DNA of 64,000 bases. It comes from Erodium maritimum. Taxonomy: Eukaryota > Streptophyta > Magnoliopsida > Geraniales > Geraniaceae. The notes under the pieces are model-generated. The model searched no databases, was not told where the DNA came from, and saw nothing but the letters and a program-made list of their open reading frames with translations. The stretch covers positions 55,634,336-55,698,335 of the forward strand of contig OY997592.1 of the NCBI GenBank assembly GCA_963921825.1, given 5' to 3'. How positions within the stretch are numbered: the stretch's first letter is position 1; every line of letters begins with the position of its first letter. Of the stretch, positions 1-10,969 are shown piece by piece. Both the position numbers and the translations under genes were made by a program.

Positions 1-2338
1 AAATGGTTATTCTTTGGGAAAGCTCAGTATTATTCTGCTTTATTTGAATTATTTCAGATTTTAATTGATTAACCTCTCTTTTAAGGTCATTTAGAGAAGT
101 TGGGGTTTCTTTAACCCTAGCTTGTCGGAACCGTTGAAGTACTTCACTTAATTGATAAGGTTCTTACCGGGTAGGCGACTGGTTGATGTTAGTGTTTTGT
201 TTTATAAGGGTCTCAAGAATATTTTTCTTAAGGTTGGGATCACCAATAGTATCTAGCATGGTGACAATTTTATCTTGATCAGCTGTGAGAACGTTGAGAC
301 CATTCATCTCAACAATAAATTTCGAGTAATTTATAGCGTTGCATTGGCAACTGTCTCTGTCACCATCTTCCGAATTTTCAGACGAGGATGAGTCGCTTAT
401 GACCTCAAGGTTATCCTCAGAAGAAGAGTCATCATCATCAGAGGGATAAAGAATAATTTTCTTTAAATGTGAATATAATTGGTCATCTTCTATTTCATTA
501 ATGGCTTTTTTAGTCCAACATTGGTTCGCGTAGTGACCAATTTTCCCACATTTGTGACATTTTATGTCGAGTTTTTTAGCTTTTCTTTTCCCCGGGTTGG
601 GAAGAAAAGCTTTTTCTCTATCATACGATTTCTTTCGATAATAATTTTTCCGTTTATAATTATTTTTAGGGTAGATGGTCTTATCGGCCCGCTTGGGCCT
701 TTTTCGATAAGGTTTAACACCCTTTTCTTTACGATTTGGGGTTTTTATTTTTTTTTCTTGATCAAAAGCAAATTGTTCACAAAATTCCCCAATTTGGTGT
801 TTCTTAGTAACCCTTTGATTTTTCAATTTTAAATCATTGCATAGAGTTAAACCTTCGTTTATGCAACTCGTAGTGAGTTGACCATAAGTAAGATTTTGAT
901 AATCGATGTTTATTCCATCGTTTTGAGTTCGTAGAAATTGACGAACTCTTTCTGCAAAGAGATGTGGTAGGCCATCAATAAATTTGGCTTTCCAATGACT
1001 TGAATCAGGGTTATTAAGTTGAAAAACCCTAGACAGGAAAGTATCCTTATACTATCTAAAATGGGTTAAGGAGGGACATCGGAGATTTTGCAGAAGAGTT
1101 TGAATTTTCTCTGCTATAGGAGCAGTAAAATGGTGCAAGATAGACAGGCACAAGGTGTATACTGCATCTTCCTCTCCCTTGGTGACTCTCTCATCATTGG
1201 AGGGTCCAACTTCCATTTGAACAATATTTTTGTGGCTAATGATTTCTTTGCGTTGGGTATCAGTGAAGTAATGATCCCACCATCCCCTTAGTTGTCCTAC
1301 GAAACCGGTAGTAATGAACGAGGCAATTGTACTATATGAATTGTCGTGTTGTTTACAAACGGTTTAATACATAATTATTCTATGTATGGTGTCAATTATT
1401 TGTTTATCGGTTTGGCCATCAATATTCCATTCATAGATGGCCTTTCTAGAATACGAATTTTGGAAGGGATCTGATTCTTCGAACATAAGATCTTGAGGAG
1501 AAGGCCTCTTGTAATAGTATTTTTCTACGGGTCTTGGACTATAAATATTATTTATAGCGCACTGCTCAACAAACATTTCAGATATCTTATTTATATCCTG
1601 ATCTTGACTAGAGCTTTCAGATTCGTTTTCCGAATCTTCATTAGTCTATTGATAAGAAAGGACTCCAATCTTCATGGCCTTAAGTTTTTGTTCGAGAATC
1701 TGAACAAAATCAGTGTTGGTCTCCATTTTGAAACCTTGGATTGGAGCGGGAGGTTGTATTAAAGGAAGGTCTTCCTTTTTATGGACTTCAAGCCGGATTT
1801 CTTTTCCCTTAATGATTTTTTCAATAATAAGTTGGTGTTGATCAAGTTGATCTTTAATCATTTGACTTAAAGAACACAGGTTCTCTTCTATAGAAAGAAT
1901 TTGTTTGACTAAACAATTAAGGAAGGTGTTGGTATAATTTTGGGATCTGATTAAAGTGTGTATTTCTTTAATTGTTACCTGGGTATAATCAGCTTTCTGA
2001 AGGCTCAAGTAGGCGCTTGCCTCGATATTATTACCTAGGACAATGTCTTGTTCCGGAGGGAAGGGAGAACTAATAGATTCTCCTAAGGCTTTAGTCTTCC
2101 AAGATCGTTGGAGGACAAGAACCTCATTTTCAGTTTGGTCTAAAAATTGTTTTATAAACCATTTTACAAAGGTCTTGATTTCCCTAGTGTTTTCTATGTG
2201 AGAATAATATTTATTCTTGTAATTCATTAACTCATCATTCGAGAATTTTTTGAAATACCAGTCACGAAAACTAGCATGTCTAGGATGATAAAACTATATA
2301 TTAAGAAGTTTTCTAGTTCCAGGACTAATATTAATCAT
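1..2338 (-). pseudogene. Pararetrovirus capsid/polyprotein frame, broken by five in-frame stops
   Basis: Starting from the ATG at 2336-2338, one reading frame can be followed leftward to the window edge with no visible frameshift, but with stops at 2294-2296 (TAG), 1646-1648 (TAG), 1364-1366 (TAA), 1052-1054 (TAG) and 164-166 (TAA). The N-terminal 200 residues are helical and charged. An acidic Ser/Glu-rich stretch follows near 1600-1645, then the capsid core including a GWWD motif near 1275. A strongly Lys/Arg-rich tract precedes a CX2CX4HX4C zinc knuckle at 518-559, which is followed by an Asp/Ser-rich tract. Basic tract plus knuckle plus acidic tail is typical of caulimovirid coat proteins. 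After 164 a coiled-coil-like spacer leads toward the missing polymerase. A dead gene. Confidence 0.8.
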
Positions 2339-3383
2339 TAATATAGAAACTCATTTCTGATTGAGTAGGAGATTGCCTACTCGATAAGTTTGGTTTTATG
2401 TAAATTCCATGAGGAATTTGGTTATCGCTAATTCTGATATTTTCCACTAGATCCTCTTCTCTGATTTGAGAAGTAGAGGCTTTGGACTCTTGAGGAGTCG
2501 AGACTCTATAAACGGTCTCTCCAGGATACCTCGGATAGCTAGATCTAGGAAGAGTAACAGATCTTTGAGGATTGAATTTTATTTCAATATCTCCCTCAGT
2601 TGTTTGGATTATTTGGTCAATATCTCTATTTATTATAGGTTCAGGCTCTATTTCCTGAGGTAAAGACCATTTTAAAGGAAAGTTGATTTCATCCCATTTG
2701 ATAAGCCTATTAGTGGCTATATTAGAAGTTAAAAGGTTGGTCTGGACTAAAGTAGTAGTTCCAGGGGCTAAAATTTGTCTGATCTTAGGGGTCAACGTTT
2801 GCAGAACCTTATAGTATATCCTATAAGATATAGCAATTACCTTACTTCCATGTTTAAAATTGTAACCATGAGTTTGAATGGTTAGTTGCATAGCATCTAA
2901 GATATTTCTATCTGTTATGGACAGACTAAGATTTAGGGAAATATTAAAATAAACTGGTCCATGACAAAGACTTGTCTCAATTGCAGCGACTAAAGATGGC
3001 TTAAAGTCGTTGCATCTACCATCTCTAACGTAAGCCATAAGGCTAGCATCCATACCCAATAAGGTTAAGGGTTTAAAAGCAATTTGAATTAATCCGATAT
3101 GGATAAACTTATAGTTTATAAAATTTTGTAAATCCCCTTTACTTAGAAGTCTTATAGTTTGAGATTGTTTAGATATTCTAACCGTCTGTTCCATGGTTTT
3201 GATAGCCATGCGGGATTTTAAATCGAACATGCCAATAGAGTAAATTTTACTTTTATCTTCTTTAGGAATAGACCATCTATTTAGTTGGTCCATTTTCTTT
3301 GGAAATTCTTCCAATTCTGCTTTTTTTACTAACTCTTCTTGATGACGATCATTATCATCCATATTTTCTTCAAACAGTGACAT
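2331..3383 (-). CDS. Viral movement protein (30K superfamily), pararetroviral relic
   Basis: A 350-residue open frame with an ATG at 3381-3383. Movement proteins of this family bind nucleic acid and modify plasmodesmata for cell-to-cell spread. The N-terminal 60 residues are charged. The conserved core lies at about residues 60-210 and contains the LLGMDASL segment, whose Asp matches the near-invariant Asp of the 30K family, followed by beta-rich hydrophobic blocks (YFNISLNLSLSI, VIAISYRIYY). The C-terminal third is Pro/Ser/Thr-rich and looks disordered. The stop codon overlaps the ATG of the next frame (2336-2338), so the two genes were probably translated from one viral RNA. Unlike its neighbour it has no internal stop, but the surrounding virus is broken, so this is a surviving frame and not evidence of activity. 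Confidence 0.8.
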   Translation of the reverse strand: MSLFEENMDDNDRHQEELVKKAELEEFPKKMDQLNRWSIPKEDKSKIYSIGMFDLKSRMAIKTMEQTVRISKQSQTIRLLSKGDLQNFINYKFIHIGLIQIAFKPLTLLGMDASLMAYVRDGRCNDFKPSLVAAIETSLCHGPVYFNISLNLSLSITDRNILDAMQLTIQTHGYNFKHGSKVIAISYRIYYKVLQTLTPKIRQILAPGTTTLVQTNLLTSNIATNRLIKWDEINFPLKWSLPQEIEPEPIINRDIDQIIQTTEGDIEIKFNPQRSVTLPRSSYPRYPGETVYRVSTPQESKASTSQIREEDLVENIRISDNQIPHGIYIKPNLSSRQSPTQSEMSFYIND

Positions 3384-3753
3384 GCTAAAATTAGCACAAA
3401 AGTGTTGAGGTTGGTAGGTTACTTAATAATATTAATCAAACAAGCATAATTATCATGAAAAACTCCATAAGTCATCTTTGCAAACGACGAATCGTTTAAA
3501 TATCTACCCGAAGGGATATAAGGGAGAACCCTAAATCAAAGATGTTAAAATTATCTTAGCCAAACAATCCCCCAAAAATTCTCCAAACCATGCCTGCACA
3601 CTGGCGGCTAAACAGAGAATACAAGGATGACACTTAGACAATTTTATTTTCATACAAAGTTTTCCAAGTTAAATTTTTTTGCATGAATAATACCAAAGTT
3701 TCCTACCACCCCCAACAGAAAAAATAGCTACTCATGGAGAGATAGAGGGTTAC
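3384..3753 (-). other. Pararetrovirus leader between primer site and movement gene
   Basis: AT-rich, no open frame of note. By position it is the viral 5' leader, lying between the primer-binding site (now displaced to 20503-20514) and the movement-protein ATG. I see no other feature. Confidence 0.5.
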
Positions 3754-3758
3754 CTTAG
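3754..3758. repeat. Left target-site duplication of the Ty3 element (CTTAG)
   Basis: CTTAG here is repeated at 20498-20502. It flanks the TG...CA ends of the LTR element and proves that everything from 3759 to 20497 entered the pararetrovirus as one unit. Confidence 0.93.
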
Positions 3759-6700
3759 TGTAATAACCACTTCTGGTCAACGTCAGTCAAACCGGCGAAA
3801 AGCAGGAAAATTTAAAAATTTTAAGACAGACATTTAACTTAACCTAAATTGACCCCGAGGGTCATACCAGACTTAAGTTGACCCCGTTATCGACCAAAAT
3901 GAGTTCCAGGGGACTCAGGGCAACTTTCTGATCAATTTGGGAAATGTTGACTTTTCGCTAGAAAAGTCAACCGAGCGACGTTTTGGTCCATTCGAGGACT
4001 GTTTTGGATCCAAAAAGCTTAGCCGTCGTCGCAGCGGTCTTAGTTGAGCCGTTTCCTTGTAGCCCGCCAAGTTTCATAATTTCTTGGGAAAAGTGCCCGT
4101 TTGGGGCCCGAAACGTCCGATTTTCGCGAATCTGATTGAAAAATATCTAGTAGATATTTCCCAAAAAGGTGGGGGACCCACCTTGCCACTTGTCAACCAA
4201 GTGGTGGTGTTAGGTTTTGGGTGGAAAATGAGTGGTGAGGGATTATAGGGGGGTTCGGCCATCACTAACCAAAAAGAAAAAAAAAAGAGAAAAAGAAATA
4301 GAAAAGAAGAGAGTTTGGAGAAGAAGAAGAAGAAGAGAGAAGAGAGGAAGAGCTAAGGTTTGGAAAAAGGCTAGCCCTTGGATCGTCTCAAGTCAAAGAG
4401 CAATTGTCTTCCCCTCATCCTCCTCTACGGTTTGTACTGAACCGATCGTCATTTTGGTTAATTTCTTGAAAGCTAGGGTTTGGGTAAACTATGAGTTAGG
4501 GTTGTAATGAGGTTGGGGGTTCGTTGGAGACGTTTTTGAGCGGTTTTGGAACGTTTTCCGGTGACCGGGAGCTCGGGGGAGCTTCGACCACCGTGTGGGG
4601 TGGCCGGCTGGCCGTGTGATGTGGCTGGCCATGCCTTTTGGAGGCTGGCCGGACCTGGCTGGTGCTGGCCGGACCGGGCCGGTGTTGGCCGGACCTCGGG
4701 GTGGCTGGCCGGAGCTAGGGCTAGCCACCACCAAGGTGGGCCGAGCCCTAAAAGACCCTAGGGCCCATGACCAAGTGGGTCGGGTGGGGCCCACGTGCTC
4801 GGGTGCTCGGTTTTTAACGTTCGGGTGGTTTAAAATGTTCCCCGGACCATTTATCCTTAACCGAATCGAAAATTGGAATTAAATTGGAAAAGTTGTAATT
4901 AACGGGTTTGAGAAACTTTAAACGTTAATTAATTGACTCGGAAGGCGGAATTCGATTCCGTCAAGTACATTGGGTTCCTTGAACTATTCTAAGACCGTAG
5001 AAACGAAAACGGGGGCTTTTGGAGCCCCGGAAGGCAATTTACAAAACCCGGTCAGATTCGCCATGTCGGGCGAATCGGGCCTTTACGGGTCCTTTATCGA
5101 CAATGTCGAGTAATTGGGAAGTTTGGGAGTGATCGACATTGTCGGGGTTACGTTTGGGCGTTAAGTTATTGAATTTCGGTTTATTCGTACTAGTTTAAAA
5201 GTGCTTGAAATTGTGTTCTTTTAGATCGTGCTGCGGACCGAGGCAAAGGGAAGCTCGGCGAGTGACTGGGATCACATCGAGGTTTAGTGGAGCGCTTTTG
5301 GAGTTATATACGAGGTAGGGAAAAGTAGCCGGATCTCGGCCCTGACTAGGGAAAGTTAACTGTAGAATTGCATGTGACACCGGGGTGTAGTGGGTTATTT
5401 AGGTTATCGAATATTAGAAAAGCATGTTGTGGGAACTTAGCAATTATTGAAAAGGCATGTGACACTTAGTAGTGTCGTAGGAGCAGAGAACTTAGCGATA
5501 TTAGAATTACTGGAGGCATATGACCATGCCCGGAGGTTGTTTGTGAAACTAGTGATCTTAGGACTGTTGGAGGCATCGAGTATGCCGGGGGTTGTTGTGT
5601 ATTATTATTGTTGAGTTTTGGGTGGCCTTGAGAGCCCGTGTTATTTATTGTTGAGTTTTGGGTGGCCTTGAGAGCCCGTGTTATTTATTGTCGAGTTTTG
5701 GGTGGCCTTGAGAGCCCGTGTTATTTATTGTCGAGTTTTGGGTGGCCTTGAGAGCCCGTGTTACCATTGCTGAGTCTTGGGTGGCCATGAGAGCCCGTGT
5801 TGTGGTTTGGTGTTTTGGGTGGCCGTGTGAGCCCGTGGGGTCGTGAACCCGTACTTTACCGTTGGTGTCTTGGGTGGCCATGAGGGCCCGTAGGGTTGTT
5901 GAACCCGTGTTTTGTTGTTGGTGTTTTGGTGGCCTTGAGTGCCTGTGGAGTTGATACTGGTGTCGTTACTGTCTGTTGAACTTGTTTGTGATTGTGATTG
6001 GTTACTTGATACTGGTGGAGGTTGTGTGGTGTAGCTAGCCTCCCGACTGAGATCGGGAGAAGCGGAGAGGTTGTGGGCTAGCTCCCCGACTGGGATCGTG
6101 GGAAGGACACGCGTGTGTGGCTAACCACCCGACTGGGATCGGGTGAAGCGGAGAGGTTGTGGGTTAGCCTCCCGACTGGGATCGGGAGAAGTTGCACGAC
6201 AGGTCGACCGCCTGGCCCGACTGGGATCGGGAAGGGCAAGATACAGAGATGGTTACTGAACAGCTGGTTTGCGATCCTTTGTGATCTTGTTTGGTATTGT
6301 GTGGTTGTCAGTCGTGTCTTTGGAGGAGGTCGTCAATCGTAGTGTGGGGTCTACTTACCGTGTCCGAGCGTTGAGTCGGTTGAGGAAAGTAATCTGGTCG
6401 TGTGTGTGTCTCTTGAGTCGTTGTTGGTGTCACCGGCTCTTTCTGCTAAGTATGCCATAATCAGTCTGTTATCTGTGGTGGTGAGCGAACGCTCACCCCT
6501 AGCTGCTTTTCCTACAGGTACCGTTCGCAGTCTGGACTAGGTGAGCTTCTGAAGCTTGAAGAGCTTGAAGAGCTTGAAGCGGGCTTCTGGGTGTTTTGAG
6601 TCTAGTGACGTGTACCTCGTTTTGTCCAAGTGTTGGGACTTATTTTTGAGATGTAAATATTATGATTTTGTGGAACTAAACTGGCTTTTTAAAGTGTTTT

Positions 6701-6779
6701 AATGAAAACAGGTTTCAATTATTGTAACTTTTTAAACGTTCGCGTCCCTAGTTCGGTTCGCTGAAATTGGGGCGTGACA
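3759..6779 (+). repeat. 5' LTR of Tekay-like element (3,021 bp)
   Basis: Starts TGTAATAACC and ends GGGGCGTGACA. It carries internal short arrays: a GGCCGG-rich stretch at about 4600-4710 and a 40-bp tandem array at 5611-5790. The open frames inside it (Pro/Arg/Gly-rich) are composition artefacts. It should contain promoter and polyadenylation signals, but I could not place them. Confidence 0.93.
5611..5790 (+). repeat. 40-bp tandem array inside the 5' LTR
   Basis: Units beginning TTGAGTTTTGGGTGGCC recur at 5611, 5651, 5691, 5731 and about 5771, followed by looser relatives to 5930. The same array in the 3' LTR is where the CACTA element inserted. The solo LTRs of the family carry expanded versions with longer periods. 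Confidence 0.85.
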
Positions 6780-6782
6780 GCT

Positions 6783-6794
6783 TGGTATCAGAGC
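6783..6794 (+). other. Primer-binding site, tRNA-Met type, of the Tekay-like element
   Basis: TGGTATCAGAGC starts 4 nt after the LTR end and matches the 3' end of plant initiator tRNA-Met by complementarity. This is the minus-strand primer site for reverse transcription. Confidence 0.9.
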
Positions 6795-7548
6795 TCGAGG
6801 TTTCACACCTCGGACTGCACGTCAATTAGGTGGGAGAGTCGAGTCAGTAAAGTTCCGTCGGGCGTTGGGTACGCAAGTCGGAACTCGTGTGTAGACCCGT
6901 TAGGATTTGAGTCCTGTTTTGTTATGTGCTTGTGCAGTACGGGGTTACTGGCACGGTGTTGGTGTGTTGTTGCGCGAAATGTTTTTAAACTGTCGCGACT
7001 CGACTCAGGAGCGCTCCTGTAGTCGAGTGTGACGGTGTTGATATCAAGTGGGTACAACGTAGTTCGGGGACGCCTGGACCGGGTTGTGACTACCTGATGT
7101 CGGGAAATGAAACTTTTAATGGAATGGGAAAAGTTTTGAAATTTGTTGGCCCTGTGGGCGTGTTTTGAGTTGTTGGCCCGGTGGGCGTATGTGACTTTGT
7201 TTGGCCCGGTGGGCGTGTGTGACTTTGGTTGGCCCAGTGGGCGCGTATTGTTGTTACTTGGCCGTGTTGGCTTATGCTTAAGGTCGGTCCTGAGTGGTCG
7301 AATCGGTTGTTGTTGTCGTTTCGTCGTGTGGTTGGGTTTGTCGTCGCGTGTTTTGGTGCGGTCTCTTTGAGGTTTCTTTTACTAATACTAATATTTAAAG
7401 TACTAATATCGTGAGCGGTGTGACGTGTCAGTATTAAGCACGCTACAGTAAACTTGGACCGTGTGAGCGTTAGCGTATTTGAACTTGTTGTGTTTATTTG
7501 AGTTCGCAAACTGAACGTTTGCGTGTATCCGTGCAGAGGATACTGACT
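6795..7548 (+). other. Untranslated leader of the Tekay-like element
   Basis: About 750 bp between primer site and gag ATG. It contains a short array of GGCCCGGTGGGCGTGTGTGA-like units at about 7146-7235. No convincing gene. Confidence 0.6.
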
Positions 7549-8950
7549 ATGGCTCGCGGTAGACGCGGACGAGCAGCGGGAGCACGGGGTCAGGCGCCCA
7601 CGCGGGGCCGGCGGGTACGGTCGGCGGGGACACCGTGAAGGGTGCCAACCGTTGAGCCCACCGAGTACGCGGAAGCGCAGGGCACTCCTGTCGGAGAAGA
7701 CAGGAGAAGCGACGAGGGGCCGTCTGCAGGCACACCCGGCGTTCCGCCCGTCGCAGACCCTCCCGTCATGACTGCCCTGGATGAGCTAACCAAGACAGTC
7801 CAGAGTTTGGTGGCGGTCATCGCCAACCGAGAGTCGGCTTCACCAGCACCTGAGGCAGGCGCGGTCCCAGTGAGACCCGGTCAGACAGAGGACCATACAT
7901 CCCGAGCACTACTAGACTTCTTGAAGCTCGGGATACCTACTTTTGTCGGGGAGCTGAACCCCGACCTAGCCGAGAGGTTGCTAGAGCAGGTCACGCGAGA
8001 CCTGGATACATCAGGTGTCGAGGACGGCCGTCGTAGAGTGTCCTTCGTGGCCCACCAGCTGAGAGACAGCGCCTACAACTGGTGGGGGCGTGTGAAGGAC
8101 ATGGTCGGTTATGACTACAACATCTTCCAGACAGTTTTTCTGGAACAGTACTTTCCCGAGTCGGCTCGGTTGGAGCGACATCGGCAGTTCCTAGACCTGG
8201 AGCAGGAGGGGATGACGGTAGCAGAGTACGAGGCCAGGTTCACAGCCTTGGCCAGATTCGCGCCGGAGATGGTGATGACCGAGACGAACCGTTGCCTGCG
8301 GTTCCAGGGAAGACTGAGGCTAGGGATTCGGAACCAGGTTCTCGCTTTGAGGCTGCGGAAGTATACCGATCTCGTGGACACCGCGGCTACAGTGGAGTAG
8401 GGCGTCCGGGATGCAGCCAGGGCCCGTGAGGTCCGACAACGGCCGATCAGCTTTGCAGGGCCGTCCGACTCACGAGACTCGCGGAGACAGAGGACCACGG
8501 GGTTCTTCCGACCACCGACTCATCAGGGTGGAGTGAGACAGCGGGGGTCAGTGGCAGCAGTTGGGCCAGTCGCGTTAGAGAGGGCGCCGACGTGCTTTAC
8601 CTGCGGGCAGCGAGGCCACTTCCGTCGCGAGTGCCCGATGGAAGGAGGGCCTACGGCGCTGCCAGTGACCAGCCAGACCAGCCAGGGAACGGAGTCGAGA
8701 GCTGACGAGATCGGCTGTTTTCGATGCGGCCTGGTTGGGCACACCATTGCATGGTGTCGTGAGCCGTCGAGGGCAACGTCAGCGCAGCAGTCGCGGACAG
8801 TACAGTCGCCTAGGGGTCGTCCTCGTCAGGGTCAGCAGTCCAGACCGTCACAGCCTTCTACGAGCGCACCGATTCCGAGACAGTAGCAGAGTCACGGGTA
8901 TTTAGCGGCCAGTGCGCCGGGTCAGAGGCAGCAGGCCTCGCAGGGGAGAG
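7549..8950 (+). pseudogene. gag region of the Tekay-like element
   Basis: The likely ATG is at 7549-7551, followed by an Arg/Gly-rich N-terminus and an in-frame TGA at 7636-7638. The main Gag block (to 8400) contains the retrotransposon-gag core with the YNWWGRVKDM motif and the EYEARFTALARFAPE helix. A TAG at 8398-8400 interrupts the frame, which continues to two zinc knuckles, CFTCGQRGHFRREC (8593-8634) and CFRCGLVGHTIAWC (8716-8757), both CX2CX4HX4C. A further TAG stands at 8884-8886. All parts share one frame. Gag would form the virus-like particle and bind the RNA. All three stops can be explained by single C-to-T changes (CGA or CAG), so this is a recently silenced frame and not a rearranged one. 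Confidence 0.85.
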
Positions 8951-10773
8951 TGTATGCAGTCACCGACTCCAGAGCCCCAGGACCTAGCACGTACCGTGAG
9001 ACCATCCAGGGTACGTGTTTATTGTATCATTTATGGGCTTTATTCTTGTTTGATACCGGGGCGTCGCATTCTTTTATTTCGTCGGGTTGTGCCGAGAGGT
9101 TGGGGTTGAGCTTAGAGCCGTTGAGTACACCCCTGTGCCTGGACATCCCATTTGGGGGTGGTGCATCGTTGACTAGAGTATGTCGTGCCTGCGAGATTAG
9201 AGTCGCAGACTGTCCTTGCCCTGGTGATCTTCTCGTGCTGGGAATGACGACCTTTGATGTGATCTTGTGTATGGATTGGCTGTCGAGGTACTGAGCCAAT
9301 ATCGATTGCTACAGACAACGAGTGACAGTGTCAGTGGGTGGTACGAAGGTGACGTGTGTTCTGGGTAGTAAGACCGGGGTCCTCCTGTCGGCGTTGTCCG
9401 CAGAGGAGGAAGTATCGGTTGTGCAGAGCCAAGAGTTACCGCGAGTGGTATGCGAGTTCCCCGATGTCTTTCCTGAGGAGTTGAGCGGGTTGCCACTGGT
9501 TCGTGAGGTGGAGTTCGGGATTGACCTAGTGCCGGGAACGGCGGCGATATCGATGGCGCCTTACAGGTTTGCGCCGGCAGAGTTGACTGAACTGAAGCGT
9601 CAGCTAGAGGAGCTTCGGCAGAAGGGGTTTATCCGTCCGAGTGCATCGTTGTGGGGAGCACCAGCACTCTTCGTGAAGAAGAAGAGTGGAGAGCTACGGA
9701 TGTGTATAGATTACCGGAAGCTGAACCGGGTTACGGTGAAGAACCGATACCCGATGCCGAGGATCGATGACTTGTTCGACCAGTTGAGAGGGGCGACCTA
9801 CTTCTCGAAGATCGATCTGCGATCCGGTTATTATCAATTGCGAGTCCGTGAGGGGGACGTCGCAAAGACTGCATTCCGGACACGCTATGGGCACTACGAG
9901 TTCCTGGTGATGCCATTCGGACTGACGAACGCACCTGTAGCGTTCATGGACCTGATGAACAGCATCTTCCGGCCGTACTTAGATCAGTTTGTGGTGGTGT
10001 TCGTGGACGACATCCTGATCTATTCGCAGAATGAGGCGGCGCATCAGTCAGATCTGAGGGCTGTTCTGACACTACTGCGTGAGCATCAGCTGTATGCCAA
10101 CCAGGAGAAGTGCGAGTTCTGGCTCTCTGAGGTGAGATTCCTCGGCCACATTGTGTCCCGTGATGGTATCCTGGTCGATCCGTCGAAGATCGACGCAGTC
10201 TCGAAGTGGGCACGGCCCACGAGTGTCTTCGAGATCCGCAGCTTTCTGGGGTTGGCAGGCTACTATCGCCGATTCGTCCAGGATTTTGCACGACTAGCCG
10301 CACCGATGACTCTGTTGACGCGCAAGGGAGTCGGGTTTGTGTGGACAGAGGACTGTGAGCGTGCATTCGCGGAGTTGAAGACTCGGCTGACTACAGCTCC
10401 AGTGTTAGTGGTGCCCGAGCTAGGGATCGGTTATGATGTCTACTGTGATCCGTCCGGAGAGGGACTGGGCTGCGTGCTGATGCAGTTGGGCAGAGTTGTG
10501 GCTTATGGCTCCAGGCAGCTGAAGACGCACGAGCGCAACTATCCTACCCACGACTTGGACCTAGCAGCAGTCGTGTTTGCGCTAAAGAGCTGGCGATATT
10601 ATCTGTATGGCGAGGTTTCAGGTGTTCTCGGATCACAAGAGCCTCAAGTACATATTTTCCTAGCGAGACCTGAACATGCGTCAGCGACGGTGGATGGAGC
10701 TACTCGAGGAGTACGACTTCGAGCTACACTACCATCCTGGCAAGGCGAACGTGGTCGCCGACGCCTTGAGTAG
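8950..10773 (+). pseudogene. pol: aspartic protease, reverse transcriptase and start of RNase H
   Basis: In frame with gag. The protease active site is FDTGASHS, with Asp at 9052-9054. A TGA at 9292-9294 interrupts the frame before the 483-codon block 9322-10773. That block holds the reverse transcriptase with the conserved segments [43 protein letters not shown], and the catalytic FVDD at 10000-10011, followed by the tether and the first RNase H Asp in [12 protein letters not shown] single-base frameshift near 10616-10620 moves RNase H into another frame, so the last 50 residues of this frame are nonsense. The polymerase core itself looks intact. The role is cDNA synthesis inside the particle. 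Confidence 0.87.
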
Positions 10774-10969
10774 GAAGTCGGCTCCGAGCCTCGCTAGCAT
10801 ATCAGTCCGAGAGTGGGACATGATGGGGGAGCTGAGCACGTTCGGGCTTGAGCTGGAGGTCCGACCGTGGCCATGTGCTCATTGGTGGCCCAGCCCTCAC
10901 TGCTTGCCGAGTGTTGGAGGCGCAGACGGAGGACGTCGAGGCGTCAGAGATCCGCGAGAGAGTCGTTAG
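10620..10969 (+). pseudogene. pol: RNase H C-terminal part after frameshift
   Basis: After the frameshift near 10618 the RNase H sequence continues in frame 2, with [20 protein letters not shown] and the catalytic-Asp motif VVADALSR near 10755. The frame then drifts: from about 10860 the expected spacer to integrase is found in other frames, so at least one further indel lies at 10860-10915. Confidence 0.75.

Larger units (their letters stand above)
1..3758 (-). mobile_element. Endogenous pararetrovirus (Caulimoviridae-like), left segment
   Basis: This is an old integrated plant pararetrovirus read on the minus strand. Right to left it holds an untranslated leader (3384-3758), a 30K-type movement-protein frame (2331-3383) and the start of a capsid/polymerase polyprotein frame (1-2338) that runs off the window edge before the protease and reverse transcriptase. 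The two frames overlap by 8 nt, a compact viral arrangement. The segment is cut at 3754-3758 by a Ty3 element; its continuation, including a minus-strand tRNA-Met primer site, resumes at 20498. The movement-protein then capsid order, the GWWD capsid motif and the CCHC knuckle fit Caulimoviridae, possibly petuvirus- or florendovirus-like, but the genus is a guess. Five stops in the polyprotein frame show it is a dead relic. Confidence 0.85.

Noticed and set aside
479..832. Plus-strand open frame opposite the viral capsid
   Set aside because: Phe/Ile-rich composition is the reverse reading of the Lys-rich capsid tract; it is a shadow.
4489..4882. Pro/Arg/Gly-rich open frames in the LTRs (also 13016-13472, 24938-25271, 29918-30157)
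   Set aside because: They follow the GGCCGG-rich arrays in every LTR copy, lack family motifs and differ in length between copies; composition artefacts.
5611..5790. Regularly spaced repeats as a possible CRISPR array (also 30935-31345 and 51801-52370)
   Set aside because: Units are directly adjacent with no unique spacers, in a plant LTR; they are minisatellites.
6783..6794. tRNA gene at the TGGTATCAGAGC sites
   Set aside because: Only the 12-nt primer site is present, without cloverleaf arms or Pol III boxes.
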